NCBI RefSeq assembly: GCF_027257975.1
Contig: NZ_JANZKX010000003.1
Coordinates: 1 to 64,000 of the forward strand
Reading direction: 5' to 3'
Source of the DNA: Pelomonas sp. BJYL3
GTDB taxonomy: Bacteria > Pseudomonadota > Gammaproteobacteria > Burkholderiales > Burkholderiaceae_C
Length of the DNA: 64,000 bases
Shown here in pieces: positions 1-9,436 of this stretch. The position numbers and the translations under genes are program-made. Under the pieces are notes generated by a model that was not told where the DNA came from, made no database searches, and saw only the letters and a program-made list of their open reading frames with translations. Positions within the stretch are counted from its first letter, which is position 1. Each line of letters begins with the position of its first letter.

Positions 1-121
1 CGAAACCTTGTTGCGCCTCACTGCCTGTTTGCGCTTCGTTTCGAAGCACTGCATCAGCAGCGAAGCCTTAGACTGTAGCACAGCTTTTTCGGCCCGCGCA
101 AGAGATTCGAAAGAATTTCTT

Positions 122-145
122 GAGGAGGGCCTCCCGGCCCTCCTC
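122..145 (-). terminator. Rho-independent terminator after tctA
   Basis: A perfect 10-bp stem (122-131 with 136-145, 4-nt loop) lies just beyond the tctA stop. Read on the minus strand it is followed by an A/T-rich tract. Nothing else could be supported in bases 1-121, which hold no convincing gene. Confidence 0.6.
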
Positions 146-171
146 CATTGCTCTCACCGGATGTGGGCTGT

Positions 172-1680
172 TCAGTCTTCCTGGAACGCCTCTTCCCGCT
201 TGCTGCGGATGGTGGGCAGCATCACCACCAAGACCAGCAGCAGGGCTGCGCCCAGCAGGCCCGCGGACAGCGGCCGGCTGACGAAGGTGCCCCAGTCACC
301 CCGTGACAGCAGCAGCGCCCGGCGCAGGTTCTCTTCCATCATGGGCCCCAGGATGAAGCCCAGCAGCAGCGGCGCCGGCTCGCAGCTGAGCTTGTAGAAC
401 ACATAGCCCAGCAGGGCGAAGCCAGCGGTCAGGAAGACGTCGAAGCTGTTGTTGTTCAGGGTGTAGGTGCCGATGCAGCAGAAGGTCACGATCGCCGGGA
501 ACAGGAAGCGGTAGGGCACGGTCAGCAGCTTGATCCACATGCCGATCAGCGGCAGGTTCAGCACCACCAGCATCAGATTGCCCACCCACATCGAGGCGAT
601 CAGCCCCCAGAAGAGCTGGGGATTGCTGGTCATCACCTGTGGGCCGGGCTGGATGCCCTTGATGGTCATCGCACCCACCATCAGGGCCATCACCGCATTG
701 GGCGGGATGCCCAGCGTCAGCATGGGGATGAAGCTGGTCTGTGCACCGGCATTGTTGGCACTTTCCGGGCCGGCCACGCCCTGGATGGCGCCCTTGCCGA
801 AGGCATGGCGCGGCTTGCGCACCACCTTCTTCTCCAGCGTGTAGGCAGCAAAGGAGGCCAGCAGCGCGCCGCCACCCGGCAGCACGCCCAGCACGGAGCC
901 CAGCGCCGTGCCGCGGATGACCGAGGGCCAGGCGTCCTTGAAGTCCTCGCGGGTCGGCCACAGGCCTTTGACTTCCTTGGTGAACACCTCGCGGTGCTCG
1001 GCCGGCTGCCCCAGGTTGGCGATGATCTCGCCGAAGCCGAACACGCCCATGGCGATGACGACGAAGCCGATGCCGTCAGACAGCTCGGGGATGTCGAAGG
1101 AGAAGCGCGGCGTTCCCGAGATCACGTCAGTGTTGATCTGCCCCAGCAGGAGGCCCAGCACGATCATGGCGATGGCCTTGACCAGGGAGCCCGAGGCCAG
1201 CACCACGGCGCCGATGAGGCCCAGCACCATCAGGGAGAAGTACTCGGCCGGGCCGAACTTGAAGGCCATCTCGGTCAGCGGCGGGGCGAATGCCGCAATG
1301 ATGATGGTGCCCACGCAGCCGGCGAAGAAGGACCCCAGCCCGGCCACCGCCAGGGCCGCACCCGCGCGCCCCTGGCGGGCCATCTGGTAGCCGTCGATGG
1401 CCGTCACCACCGAGCTGGACTCGCCCGGCACGTTGATCAGGATGGCCGTGGTCGAGCCACCGTACTGGGCGCCGTAATAGATGCCGGCCAGCATGATCAG
1501 CGCCGGCGTCGCATCCAGCGCGTAGATGGAGGGCAGCAGCATCGCGATGGTGGCCACCGGGCCCAGGCCCGGCAGCACGCCGATCAGCGTTCCCAGCATC
1601 GCGCCCATGAAGGCGTACAGCAGGTTCTGGAAAGTCAGCGCGGTCTGGAACCCGAGCAGGAGGTTGTCAAGCAGACTCAT
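172..1680 (-). CDS. tctA: Tripartite tricarboxylate transporter, large membrane subunit (TctA)
   Basis: This is a 502-residue polytopic inner-membrane protein of the TctA family, the large permease subunit of tripartite tricarboxylate transporters. These use a periplasmic TctC receptor and an ion gradient to import carboxylates such as citrate. The family's glycine-rich motif GVLPGLGP is at about residues 34-41 and a second copy, GVLPGGG, is near residue 265. The length is normal. The ATG at 1680 is preferred to the upstream GTG at 1686 because GAGGAG at 1687-1692 is then well spaced; that site overlaps the end of tctB, so the two are translationally linked. The substrate cannot be read from sequence. 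No tctC receptor gene is present here. Confidence 0.93.
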   Translation of the reverse strand: MSLLDNLLLGFQTALTFQNLLYAFMGAMLGTLIGVLPGLGPVATIAMLLPSIYALDATPALIMLAGIYYGAQYGGSTTAILINVPGESSSVVTAIDGYQMARQGRAGAALAVAGLGSFFAGCVGTIIIAAFAPPLTEMAFKFGPAEYFSLMVLGLIGAVVLASGSLVKAIAMIVLGLLLGQINTDVISGTPRFSFDIPELSDGIGFVVIAMGVFGFGEIIANLGQPAEHREVFTKEVKGLWPTREDFKDAWPSVIRGTALGSVLGVLPGGGALLASFAAYTLEKKVVRKPRHAFGKGAIQGVAGPESANNAGAQTSFIPMLTLGIPPNAVMALMVGAMTIKGIQPGPQVMTSNPQLFWGLIASMWVGNLMLVVLNLPLIGMWIKLLTVPYRFLFPAIVTFCCIGTYTLNNNSFDVFLTAGFALLGYVFYKLSCEPAPLLLGFILGPMMEENLRRALLLSRGDWGTFVSRPLSAGLLGAALLLVLVVMLPTIRSKREEAFQED

Positions 1681-1689
1681 GGGCACTCC

Positions 1690-2151
1690 TCAAGCCAGGA
1701 ACACAGGCCAGACGGGGATGGTGAGCTTCAGTCCCCAGACGAAGATCACCCAGCTGCCCGCCGTCAGGACCACGGCGCTGATCAGCGCGTCCTTCCAGTG
1801 GAACTCATCTCCGGCCAGCGAGGAGACGAAGATCAGCAGCGGCAGCGTAACCACCAGCCCCAGCTTGGGCAGGGCCAGGCCGAACATGGCGATGGCACCC
1901 ACGATGACCAGCAGCGGGCGCCAGGCGATGGCGCCGACGGGATCACCACCGGGCGACTCGATGGTCACCGCCTTGAAGAGCACCAGGCCGCCCAGCAGGG
2001 CCAGCAGGATGCCCAGGCCGAAGGGGAAGTAGCCGGGGCCAGGTTTTGCCGAGGAGCCGAAGTTGTATTCCGTGGCGCCCCAGGCAAAAGCCAGACCGAC
2101 CAGCAAAAACAACAGACCGGACCAGAAGTCTCTTTGGCTCTTGATCTTCAC
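1690..2151 (-). CDS. tctB: Tripartite tricarboxylate transporter, small membrane subunit (TctB)
   Basis: This 153-residue protein with about four hydrophobic segments matches the TctB family, the small membrane partner of TctA. It lies directly upstream of tctA with only 9 nt between the genes, so they are co-transcribed. I chose the GTG at 2151 (protein begins VKIKSQRDFWSG) because a GAGAGG site lies about seven bases upstream; the longer reading from 2205 adds an arginine-rich stretch unlike the family. Together with TctA it would form the membrane part of a secondary transporter, with the substrate receptor encoded elsewhere. Confidence 0.85.
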   Translation of the reverse strand: MKIKSQRDFWSGLLFLLVGLAFAWGATEYNFGSSAKPGPGYFPFGLGILLALLGGLVLFKAVTIESPGGDPVGAIAWRPLLVIVGAIAMFGLALPKLGLVVTLPLLIFVSSLAGDEFHWKDALISAVVLTAGSWVIFVWGLKLTIPVWPVFLA

Positions 2152-2257
2152 AGAGCGCCTCTCATGCAGTTGTCGAACGATTCTAGGCAGCGCTCCGCCT
2201 TCCACCGTCTGTGGTTTCCACGTAAGCGCAACAGGGGCGGGCAGCCGGGTGAGCGGG

Positions 2258-4051
2258 TCAATGCTCCCACTGCGGGGTGCTGCGCAGTACCTCGTCCAGC
2301 GTGGTCTGCCCTTCGGCCACCTTCATGGCGCCGGCCAGGCGCAGGGGACGCAGGCCCTCCTGCATGGCCTGGCGGCGCATGGCAGGCATGTCGGCCTGGG
2401 CATGCAGGTGCTTGCGCACGGCCTCGCTGAGCATCAGCAGTTCGTAGAGGCCGGCACGGCCGCGGTAGCCAGTGTTGCGGCACTCCAGGCAGCCGACTGG
2501 CTTGTAGGCATTGACCTTGCCATTCATGCGCCAGGGCTTGAGCGTCTCGTTGAGGGTCTCTGCCGTGATGCTGTCGTCCGGCTGCTTGCAGTGCTCGCAC
2601 AGGGTGCGGACCAGTCGCTGCGCAAGGACGCCGATCACCGTGGCATTGATCAGATAGGCAGGCACGCCCAGGTCCAGCAGCCGGGTGACGGCGGACACCG
2701 AATCATTGGTGTGCAGGGTGCTGAAGACCAGGTGACCGGTGAGGGAGGCCTGGACGGCCATCTCGGCGGTTTCCAGGTCGCGGATCTCGCCGACCATGAT
2801 GATGTCCGGGTCCTGGCGCATCAGCGCCCGCAGTCCTTCGGCAAAGTTGAAGTCGATGGCCGAATGGACCTGGGTCTGGTTGAAGGCCGGCTCGATCATT
2901 TCGATCGGATCCTCGATCGTGCAGACGTTGACCTCCTCCGTCGCCAGGCGCTTGAGGGTGGAATAGAGCGTGGTGGTCTTGCCGCTGCCGGTCGGGCCGG
3001 TGACCAGGATGATGCCGTGCGGCTTGGCCACCAGCTTGTTCCAGCGCTCGGAGTCATGCCGGGAAAAGCCCAGCTCGCTCAGGTCCTTGACGGCGTTGTC
3101 AGGGTCGAAGATGCGCATCACCATCTTCTCGCCGAAGGCGGTGGGCAGGGTCGAGAGGCGCATTTCCACCTCCTCGCCCAGCGGATTGCGCGTCTTGATG
3201 CGGCCATCCAGGGGCCGGCGGCGCTCCACGACGTCCATGCGGCCCAGCAGCTTGATGCGTGAGGTCATGGCCCCGAGCACGGTCGGGGGCAGCTGGTAGA
3301 CGGTGTGCAGCACGCCGTCGATGCGGAAGCGGATCAGGCCGATCTCGCGGCGCGGCTCCAGGTGGATGTCACTGGCGCGCTGGTCGAAGGCGTACTGCCA
3401 GAGCCAGTCGACCACCTGCACGATGCCCTGGTCGTTGGCATCCAGCTGGCGGTTGGAGCGCCCGAGCTCCACCAGCTGCTCGAAGCTGGCGGAGGGCGCC
3501 ACGGCGCCGTTCTTGGCCGCCTCGCGCACCGACTTGGCCAGGGTGAAGAACTCGGTCGTATAGCGCGCGATCTCATTGGGGCTGGCCACGACCAGCTTGA
3601 TCTGCTTGCGCGTGTGCGACTCGATCTGGGCCACCCAGCCGATGTCGAAGGGCTCGCTGGTCGCGATCGTGATGTCCATCAGCCCGAACTGGATGGGCAG
3701 GCAGCGCTTGGCCTCGGCATAGCTGACCGACATCACGTCGGACACCCGGCCCACGTCCACCTTGAGCGGGTCGATGCGCAGATAGGGCAGGCGCGCCCGC
3801 TCGGCCAGCCAGGCGGTCAGCGCCTCCACATCCAGCAGCTTGCCATTGGACAGGCGGTGCAGGCCGGCGCCGGCCAGGCGCAGCAGGGGGTGCTGGGCGC
3901 TGTCCCCGGCGCCGAAGCGCTGTTCCACGCGCTGGGCGGCCTCGGCGTCGATGAGGCCGTCCTCCTGCAGCCAGCGCAGCAGGGGCCGCCACTCCAGGCG
4001 GCCGCCCGGCTGGGCCACGGCGGCGGACTCGCTCTTGGATGCACTGTTCAT
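2258..4051 (-). CDS. GspE/PulE-family secretion ATPase
   Basis: This 597-residue cytoplasmic ATPase belongs to the GspE/PulE/PilB group, which powers type II secretion or type IV pilus assembly. Visible landmarks are the Walker A loop GPTGSGKTTT near residue 351, the Asp/Glu-rich Walker B region (DPDIIMVGEIRD) near 417, and a tetracysteine zinc element made of CEHC near 486 and CLEC near 521, typical of GspE/PilB. It starts one base after the stop of the spermidine-synthase-like gene, so it ends a three-gene operon. No other secretion or pilus gene is nearby, so partners must be encoded elsewhere. Family is certain; whether it serves T2SS or another filament system is not. Confidence 0.9.
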   Translation of the reverse strand: MNSASKSESAAVAQPGGRLEWRPLLRWLQEDGLIDAEAAQRVEQRFGAGDSAQHPLLRLAGAGLHRLSNGKLLDVEALTAWLAERARLPYLRIDPLKVDVGRVSDVMSVSYAEAKRCLPIQFGLMDITIATSEPFDIGWVAQIESHTRKQIKLVVASPNEIARYTTEFFTLAKSVREAAKNGAVAPSASFEQLVELGRSNRQLDANDQGIVQVVDWLWQYAFDQRASDIHLEPRREIGLIRFRIDGVLHTVYQLPPTVLGAMTSRIKLLGRMDVVERRRPLDGRIKTRNPLGEEVEMRLSTLPTAFGEKMVMRIFDPDNAVKDLSELGFSRHDSERWNKLVAKPHGIILVTGPTGSGKTTTLYSTLKRLATEEVNVCTIEDPIEMIEPAFNQTQVHSAIDFNFAEGLRALMRQDPDIIMVGEIRDLETAEMAVQASLTGHLVFSTLHTNDSVSAVTRLLDLGVPAYLINATVIGVLAQRLVRTLCEHCKQPDDSITAETLNETLKPWRMNGKVNAYKPVGCLECRNTGYRGRAGLYELLMLSEAVRKHLHAQADMPAMRRQAMQEGLRPLRLAGAMKVAEGQTTLDEVLRSTPQWEH

Positions 4052-4052
4052 C

Positions 4053-4880
4053 TCAGGCCTTCTCCGCCATCAGTTCAATGATGCTCATCGGCAGGGGGCG
4101 CACGAGGCGCAGCCACTTGCGCGCCGGCAGGCCATGACTGCCGTAGCGTTCCTCGATCTTATCGGCGCGGCGCTCCAGCTCCTCGCGGTCCGGCACCTGC
4201 ACGCCGCGGGCCGCCACCACCACGGTATTGCCTTCCTTGGTGGGCGCCAGGCTCCAGACCTGGTCGCTGCCGAACACCCGGGCGATGCGCGAGGCGCTGC
4301 GGGCGAAGCTGGCGGCGCGGCCGAAGAGGTTGACCGTCATCAGGCCGCCGTCGGCCAGCACGCCGCGGCAGGCGGCATAGAAGGCCTCGTCGTCCAGCAC
4401 GGGCGAGGCGGCGTCGTGGTCGTAGAGGTCCACATTGAGCACCTGCACCGTCTGCAGATTCGCCGGGTCGGTCACCCAGCGGGCGGCATCCTGGTTGAGG
4501 ACGGTGAGGCGCTCGTCGTCCTCGGGCAGGTGGAACCAGCTGCGGCAGGCGGCGATCACGGTGGGGTTGATCTCCACGGCCGTGGTCTGCATGCGCAGCA
4601 CCTTGTGGCAGAAGCGGGTGAGCGCCGCGGCGCCCAGGCCGAGTTGCACGGCATGGCCTTCGCGCAGGGATTCGCTGTCCCGCCACAGCATCCAGGCCAT
4701 CATGCGCTGGATGTACTCCAGCTCCAGGACCTGGGGCTTGCGGATGCGCATGGCGCCCTGGACCCAGATGCTGTCCAGGTGCAGGAAACGCACGCCGTCG
4801 AATTCCGACAGCGTCGCGTGGGTCCATTCAGGGCTGGCCGTGCGGCCGCTTGCTTCCTTCGTCTTCTTCTTGGTGCTCAT
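4053..4880 (-). CDS. Spermidine synthase-like protein (aminopropyltransferase fold)
   Basis: The 275-residue product has the Rossmann-type methyltransferase fold of spermidine synthases, with a nucleotide-binding loop LGLGAAALTRF near residue 80 and a following acidic position in AVEINP. Such stand-alone proteins are often annotated as spermidine synthase, but the family includes members of unknown activity, so polyamine synthesis is not proven. The ATG at 4880 (MSTKKKTKEASG) gives the family-like N-terminus; longer readings run through the upstream glycosylase in another frame. It overlaps that gene by 53 bases and abuts the GspE-like gene by one base, indicating one transcript. Confidence 0.75.
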   Translation of the reverse strand: MSTKKKTKEASGRTASPEWTHATLSEFDGVRFLHLDSIWVQGAMRIRKPQVLELEYIQRMMAWMLWRDSESLREGHAVQLGLGAAALTRFCHKVLRMQTTAVEINPTVIAACRSWFHLPEDDERLTVLNQDAARWVTDPANLQTVQVLNVDLYDHDAASPVLDDEAFYAACRGVLADGGLMTVNLFGRAASFARSASRIARVFGSDQVWSLAPTKEGNTVVVAARGVQVPDREELERRADKIEERYGSHGLPARKWLRLVRPLPMSIIELMAEKA

Positions 4881-5469
4881 CCAGCAGTCCGGCAAAGGCA
4901 AAGACCTCGCGCCAGGCCTGCAGCTTGCGCTCGAAGCTCCAGCTGGCATTGGCCGGGCTGGTCGAGGGCAGGCGAAAGACAGGCAGGCCGAGGGCTTGCG
5001 TGACGCGCAGGCTGCGCGCCGATTCCCCGCCATTGTGAGCGATTGCCCGCAGCTCCGGCAGACCTCTCACCAGTGCTTGCAAATCATTGGGCGCGGCGGC
5101 CCGGATGTCGGCGTCCAGGCTACCCTCGCGCTGGCAGCTGGCATAGACGTCCCAGACGGCCAGCCCGCGGTGGGTCACCCACTCGCAACGCTGCTCGTAA
5201 GGCATGGCACGCAAGTCCTGACCCCACAGCGCCGACAGCAGCGGCCAGAACTGGTTGCGCGGATGGCCGTAATACTGCCCGGCGGCCAAGGAGGCGACAC
5301 TCGGGAAGCTGCCCAGCACCAGCAACCGCGCCTGAGGCGAGGCCAGCGCGGGCAAACCCTGGAGCACGGGCGTGCCCGGGGCCGCTTCAATCGACGGGCC
5401 CGTCGCCCCTGCCAGTCCCGCTGTCATCCGGCCGTCGGCCGGGGGCGTTCGTCGTGCCATGTCATTCAT
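4828..5469 (-). CDS. DNA-deoxyinosine/uracil glycosylase (HDG, UDG family 6)
   Basis: The 213-residue protein carries the signature of hypoxanthine-DNA glycosylases: GSFPSVASLAAGQYYG followed by HPRNQFW at about residues 53-75, and a C-terminal LPSTSPAN motif. Members remove deaminated bases (hypoxanthine, in some cases uracil) from DNA in base-excision repair. About 40 N-terminal residues precede the domain and look unstructured. The start at 5469 is used; MARRT at 5460 is an alternative. It is the first gene of the operon with the spermidine-synthase-like and GspE-like genes and is divergent from the mechanosensitive channel gene 21 bp away. Confidence 0.85.
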   Translation of the reverse strand: MNDMARRTPPADGRMTAGLAGATGPSIEAAPGTPVLQGLPALASPQARLLVLGSFPSVASLAAGQYYGHPRNQFWPLLSALWGQDLRAMPYEQRCEWVTHRGLAVWDVYASCQREGSLDADIRAAAPNDLQALVRGLPELRAIAHNGGESARSLRVTQALGLPVFRLPSTSPANASWSFERKLQAWREVFAFAGLLDEHQEEDEGSKRPHGQP

Positions 5470-5490
5470 TCAAGTACACGGAGGATTGCA

Positions 5491-6303
5491 ATGTTGAATA
5501 CCGAAGCCATCTGGATTTTCCTGAGCACCCAGGGCATGGATTTTGGGCTCAAGGTCCTGGCCGCACTGGCCGCATGGATCATCGGCCGCTGGGTCATCGG
5601 CCTGGTGCTGCGACTGATGGGCGCGGCGCTGGAGCGCGGCAAGCGCATCGATTCCACGCTGTCCACCTACCTGCGCTCCATCCTGTCGGTGATCCTGAAC
5701 ATCGTCCTGGTGCTGGCCATCCTGGACATCTTCGGCATCCACACCACCTCCTTCGCCGCCCTGCTGGCCGGCGCCGGTCTGGCCATCGGCACCGCCTGGG
5801 GCGGCCTGCTGACGCACTTTGCCGCCGGCATCTTCATGCAGGTGCTGCGCCCCTTCAAGGTGGGCGACTTCGTGCAGGTGGGCGGGGTCACGGGCACGGT
5901 GCTGGAGATCGGCCTCTTTGGCACGACGCTGGTCACGCCGGACAACGTCCAGACCATCATCGGCAACAACAAGATCTTCTCGGACACCATCCAGAACTTC
6001 TCCAGCCTGCCCTTCCGGCGCGTGGACTGCGTGGCCAAGATCGCCAACAGCGTGGACCCGCTGGATGCCATTGCGCGGCTGAAGACGGCGCTGGCACAGA
6101 TCCCCAACGTGGCCAATTCGCCCGCACCTGACGTCGAGATCCTCAGCTTCACGCCCGAAGGCCCTCTGCTCTGCGTGCGTCCCTACACCCACACCGACCA
6201 CTACTGGCAGGTCTACTTCGACACGCACAAGGCGGTGGTCGCCACCTTCGGCGCGGCGGGCTACCCGGTGCCCGAGACCCCCATCACCCCCCGCAACCGC
6301 TGA
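5491..6303 (+). CDS. Small-conductance mechanosensitive channel, MscS family
   Basis: This 270-residue inner-membrane protein is a minimal MscS channel, which opens under membrane tension to release solutes during osmotic downshock. It has three N-terminal transmembrane helices; the glycine/alanine-rich pore helix TM3 (AGAGLAIGTAWGG) is at about residues 93-106, followed by the conserved FKVGDFVQVGG start of the cytoplasmic beta domain. The length matches E. coli MscS. The ATG at 5491 has a GGAGG ribosome site at 5480-5484; longer in-frame readings upstream overlap the opposite-strand glycosylase and are not credible. Confidence 0.93.
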   Translation: MLNTEAIWIFLSTQGMDFGLKVLAALAAWIIGRWVIGLVLRLMGAALERGKRIDSTLSTYLRSILSVILNIVLVLAILDIFGIHTTSFAALLAGAGLAIGTAWGGLLTHFAAGIFMQVLRPFKVGDFVQVGGVTGTVLEIGLFGTTLVTPDNVQTIIGNNKIFSDTIQNFSSLPFRRVDCVAKIANSVDPLDAIARLKTALAQIPNVANSPAPDVEILSFTPEGPLLCVRPYTHTDHYWQVYFDTHKAVVATFGAAGYPVPETPITPRNR

Positions 6304-6316
6304 GCGGCCGAGTCAT

Positions 6317-6979
6317 TCAGCCGGCAGGGAGGTCCGGCAGGAAGGCCGTCGAGAACAGGCTGATCACCGTCCAGCCCAGGGCCTCGTAGAGCGCGCGCCC
6401 GGCGGCCGTGGCCACCAGCAGCTCCGGTGAGCGGGCCTCGATCCGGCACGCACCGAGCTCGCGCATCAGCAGCCGGCCCAGCCCCCGCCGCTGGTGGGCG
6501 GGCTCGGTGATGATGCGGTCGTAGATGAACACGCCGGCCGTCTCCGCGGCATGGCCGCTGGCGGCGAGCTCGCCGGCCTCGGTCAGGATGCGCACCTCGC
6601 TGAGCCCCGCCTCGACACGCCGCTCGCAGCGGTAGCCCGGCACCAGCAGCGCTTGCGGTGCCCGGCCGGGGCCCAGCATGAAGTAGCCCGGCAGCGCGAT
6701 CCGCCACGCCGGCGGCAGCGCCGCCAGCAACTGATCGGGCGGGGCGCAGGCCTTGATGAAATGCCGCGGCTGCGCGAGCCCCTGCGCGAGGGCTGTCACG
6801 GTCGGGCCGACCCGGGGGAAGACCCAGCGCCGCACTTCGTCCGGCGCATGGACGTCGACCCGGTAGCCCCCCGCATCGTCGACGGGCGCCGGCAGCCCGC
6901 GTGCTGCCGAGCGGGCTGCCAGCCAGGCCCGGATCCAGACCGCGAGGTCCGGACGGTCTCGATCAAGGGGCTCGGCCAT
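6317..6979 (-). CDS. GNAT-family N-acetyltransferase
   Basis: A 220-residue protein whose C-terminal half carries the GNAT acetyl-CoA-binding motif (HQRRGLGRLLM, near residues 158-168) preceded by a typical beta-strand pattern. The N-terminal half (about 100 residues) is not recognised and may set substrate choice. The substrate is unknown. It is last in a minus-strand gene run behind tatD (12-bp gap) and converges with the MscS gene, 13 bp away. Function beyond acyl transfer is not predictable. Confidence 0.75.
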   Translation of the reverse strand: MAEPLDRDRPDLAVWIRAWLAARSAARGLPAPVDDAGGYRVDVHAPDEVRRWVFPRVGPTVTALAQGLAQPRHFIKACAPPDQLLAALPPAWRIALPGYFMLGPGRAPQALLVPGYRCERRVEAGLSEVRILTEAGELAASGHAAETAGVFIYDRIITEPAHQRRGLGRLLMRELGACRIEARSPELLVATAAGRALYEALGWTVISLFSTAFLPDLPAG

Positions 6980-6991
6980 CTGCAGAAGCTT

Positions 6992-7813
6992 TCATGGGAG
7001 CCCTCCCAGGGAGGCCAGGCGTGGCAGCGCCGCGATGGCGTTGGCCCAGGTCCGCTCGGCGGCCTGGTCCAGCGTCCAGCGCCGCAGGTCGGCCAGCTGC
7101 GCCGCAATGCGCGGCAGCTCGGCCGGCTCGTTGCGGCTGGACTCGCCCGCCGCGCGCTGCGCCGCCGTCTTGTAGAGCCAGTGCGGCGGGATGTCCGGCG
7201 CATCCGTCTCCAGCACCAGGGCCTCGGCCGGCATCGCAGCCGCCAGGCGCCGGATCTGCAGGGAGCGCTCGAAGGTCAGCGTGCCACCGAAGCCCAGGCG
7301 AAAGCCCAGCTGCCAGAAGGCCTGCGCCTGCTGCTCGCTGCCATTGAAGGCATGGGCGATGCCGCCCGTCACGGCGGTCCGGCGCAGCCCCGCCAGCAGC
7401 TGATCGGCACTGCGCCGCACATGCAGCAGCACGGGCAGACCCTGCTCGCGCGCCAGCTTCAGCTGCGCCACATAGAACTGCTGCTGGCGCGCGCCGTCGA
7501 TGCCTGGCACAAAGAAGTCCAGGCCGATCTCGCCCACGGCGACGAGACGCGGGTCGTCGCGCCAGGCCCGCAGGCGATCGGCCAGCAGGGTCAGGTCTTG
7601 CTCCGCGGCCTGCATCACGTACAGCGGATGGATGCCCAGCGCATAGGCGAAGCCGTGGCGATGCGCCAGCGCGTGCACGCTGTCGAAGTCGAAGGCCGCG
7701 ACGGCGGGGATCACGATCTGCCGCACGCCGGCGTCCCGCGCGCGCTGCACGACGGCGTCCCGGTCCGCCTCGAACTCGGGCGCATCCAGGTGGCAGTGGG
7801 TGTCGATCCACAT
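6992..7813 (-). CDS. tatD: TatD-family metal-dependent hydrolase (DNase)
   Basis: The 273-residue protein belongs to the TatD/YcfH family of TIM-barrel, divalent-metal hydrolases with 3'-5' exonuclease activity on DNA. The first metal-binding motif DTHCHLD is at residues 4-10, the bridging glutamate in VGEIGLDFF near 97, further histidines in LLHVRRS and IAHAFNG, and the late aspartate in LETDAPDIPP near 203. All expected metal ligands are present. It sits 15 bp downstream of purU. One exact copy of the recurrent 15-base word lies inside the gene, encoding QDLTL. Confidence 0.92.
   Translation of the reverse strand: MWIDTHCHLDAPEFEADRDAVVQRARDAGVRQIVIPAVAAFDFDSVHALAHRHGFAYALGIHPLYVMQAAEQDLTLLADRLRAWRDDPRLVAVGEIGLDFFVPGIDGARQQQFYVAQLKLAREQGLPVLLHVRRSADQLLAGLRRTAVTGGIAHAFNGSEQQAQAFWQLGFRLGFGGTLTFERSLQIRRLAAAMPAEALVLETDAPDIPPHWLYKTAAQRAAGESSRNEPAELPRIAAQLADLRRWTLDQAAERTWANAIAALPRLASLGGLP
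7587..7601 (+). repeat. Recurrent 15-mer, exact copy 1 (in tatD)
   Basis: AGGGTCAGGTCTTGC, one of five exact copies in this window; here it lies antisense within tatD. Confidence 0.8.
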
Positions 7814-7828
7814 GCCAGCGCCCCGGCC

Positions 7829-8698
7829 TCAGCGGAAGACCACCGTCCGGTTGCCGTTCATCAGCACGCGGTGCTCGGCATGCCACTGGATGGCGCGGGC
7901 GAGGGTGACGCACTCGGTATCCCGGCCGATGGCCACCAGCTGCTCGGGCGGCATGCTGTGGTCGATGCGGGCCACCTCCTGCTCGATGATGGGGCCCTCG
8001 TCCAGGTCCGAGGTCACGTAGTGCGCGGTGGCGCCGATCAGCTTCACGCCGCGCTCATGCGCCTGGTGGTAGGGCCGTGCGCCCTTGAAGCTGGGCAGGA
8101 AGCTGTGGTGGATGTTGATGGCGCGCCCCGAGAGGTACTCGCACATCTCGCCCGAAAGGATCTGCATGTAGCGGGCCAGCACGACGAGGTCGATGCGGTT
8201 CTCCTCGACCACCTCGCGGATCTTGCGCTCCTGCGCCGCCTTCTGCTCGGGCGAGGCGTTCAGCAGCGGGAAGTGGTGGAAGGGGATGTTGTGCGAGGCG
8301 GCCAGCTGGTAGAAGTCCCGGTGGTTGGAGACGATGGCCGGGATCTCGATGGGCAGGTGGCCCGTCTGCACACGGAAGAGCAGGTCGTTGAGGCAGTGCC
8401 CCAGCTTGGAGACCAGCAGCAGCACGCGGGTCTTGGCTTCGCGGCCGACCAGCTCCCAGTCCATCTGCAGCTGCTGGGCCAGCGGCGCGAAGGCCTCGCG
8501 CAAGGCGGGCACCGGCGTGGCGCGGCCGCATTCGAACTCGATGCGCATGAAGAAGCGCTGGTGGTCGGCGTCCCCGTGCTGGGCCGAGGTCAGGATGTTG
8601 CCGCCCTGCTCCAGCAGAAAACCCGTCACGGCATGGACGATGCCGGCCCGATCCGGGCAGCTGAGCTTGAGGATGTAGCGGGGCGAAACAGCAGACAT
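7829..8698 (-). CDS. purU: Formyltetrahydrofolate deformylase (PurU)
   Basis: The 289-residue enzyme hydrolyses 10-formyltetrahydrofolate to formate and tetrahydrofolate, balancing one-carbon units and feeding formate to PurT-type purine synthesis. An N-terminal ACT domain (KLSCPDRAGIVHAVTG, about residues 8-25) precedes the formyltransferase-like catalytic domain, whose conserved HHSFLPSFKGA and GATAHYVTSDLDEGPI motifs fall near residues 195-230. The ATG at 8698 (MSAVSPRY) is preferred to the upstream start at 8722, which adds eight residues not typical of the family. It lies 45 bp downstream of lolD on the same strand. Confidence 0.95.
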   Translation of the reverse strand: MSAVSPRYILKLSCPDRAGIVHAVTGFLLEQGGNILTSAQHGDADHQRFFMRIEFECGRATPVPALREAFAPLAQQLQMDWELVGREAKTRVLLLVSKLGHCLNDLLFRVQTGHLPIEIPAIVSNHRDFYQLAASHNIPFHHFPLLNASPEQKAAQERKIREVVEENRIDLVVLARYMQILSGEMCEYLSGRAINIHHSFLPSFKGARPYHQAHERGVKLIGATAHYVTSDLDEGPIIEQEVARIDHSMPPEQLVAIGRDTECVTLARAIQWHAEHRVLMNGNRTVVFR

Positions 8699-8743
8699 GG
8701 GGCCTCCAGGACAGTGGGGCACCGATCCTACTGCAGCCCGCGC

Positions 8744-9428
<685 letters not shown>

Positions 9429-9436
<8 letters not shown>

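Noticed and set aside
8-397. 129-codon open frame at the left edge
   Set aside because: It overlaps the 3' end of tctA in antisense and crosses the terminator; no ribosome site or recognisable product.
805-2430. Long open frames antisense to real genes (also near 6494-9520, 10698-13853, 20047-22620, 24019-27165 and 33704-36484)
   Set aside because: They mirror strongly recognised genes on the other strand, are rich in His, Gln, Gly, Ala and Arg as expected of GC-rich antisense frames, and match no family.
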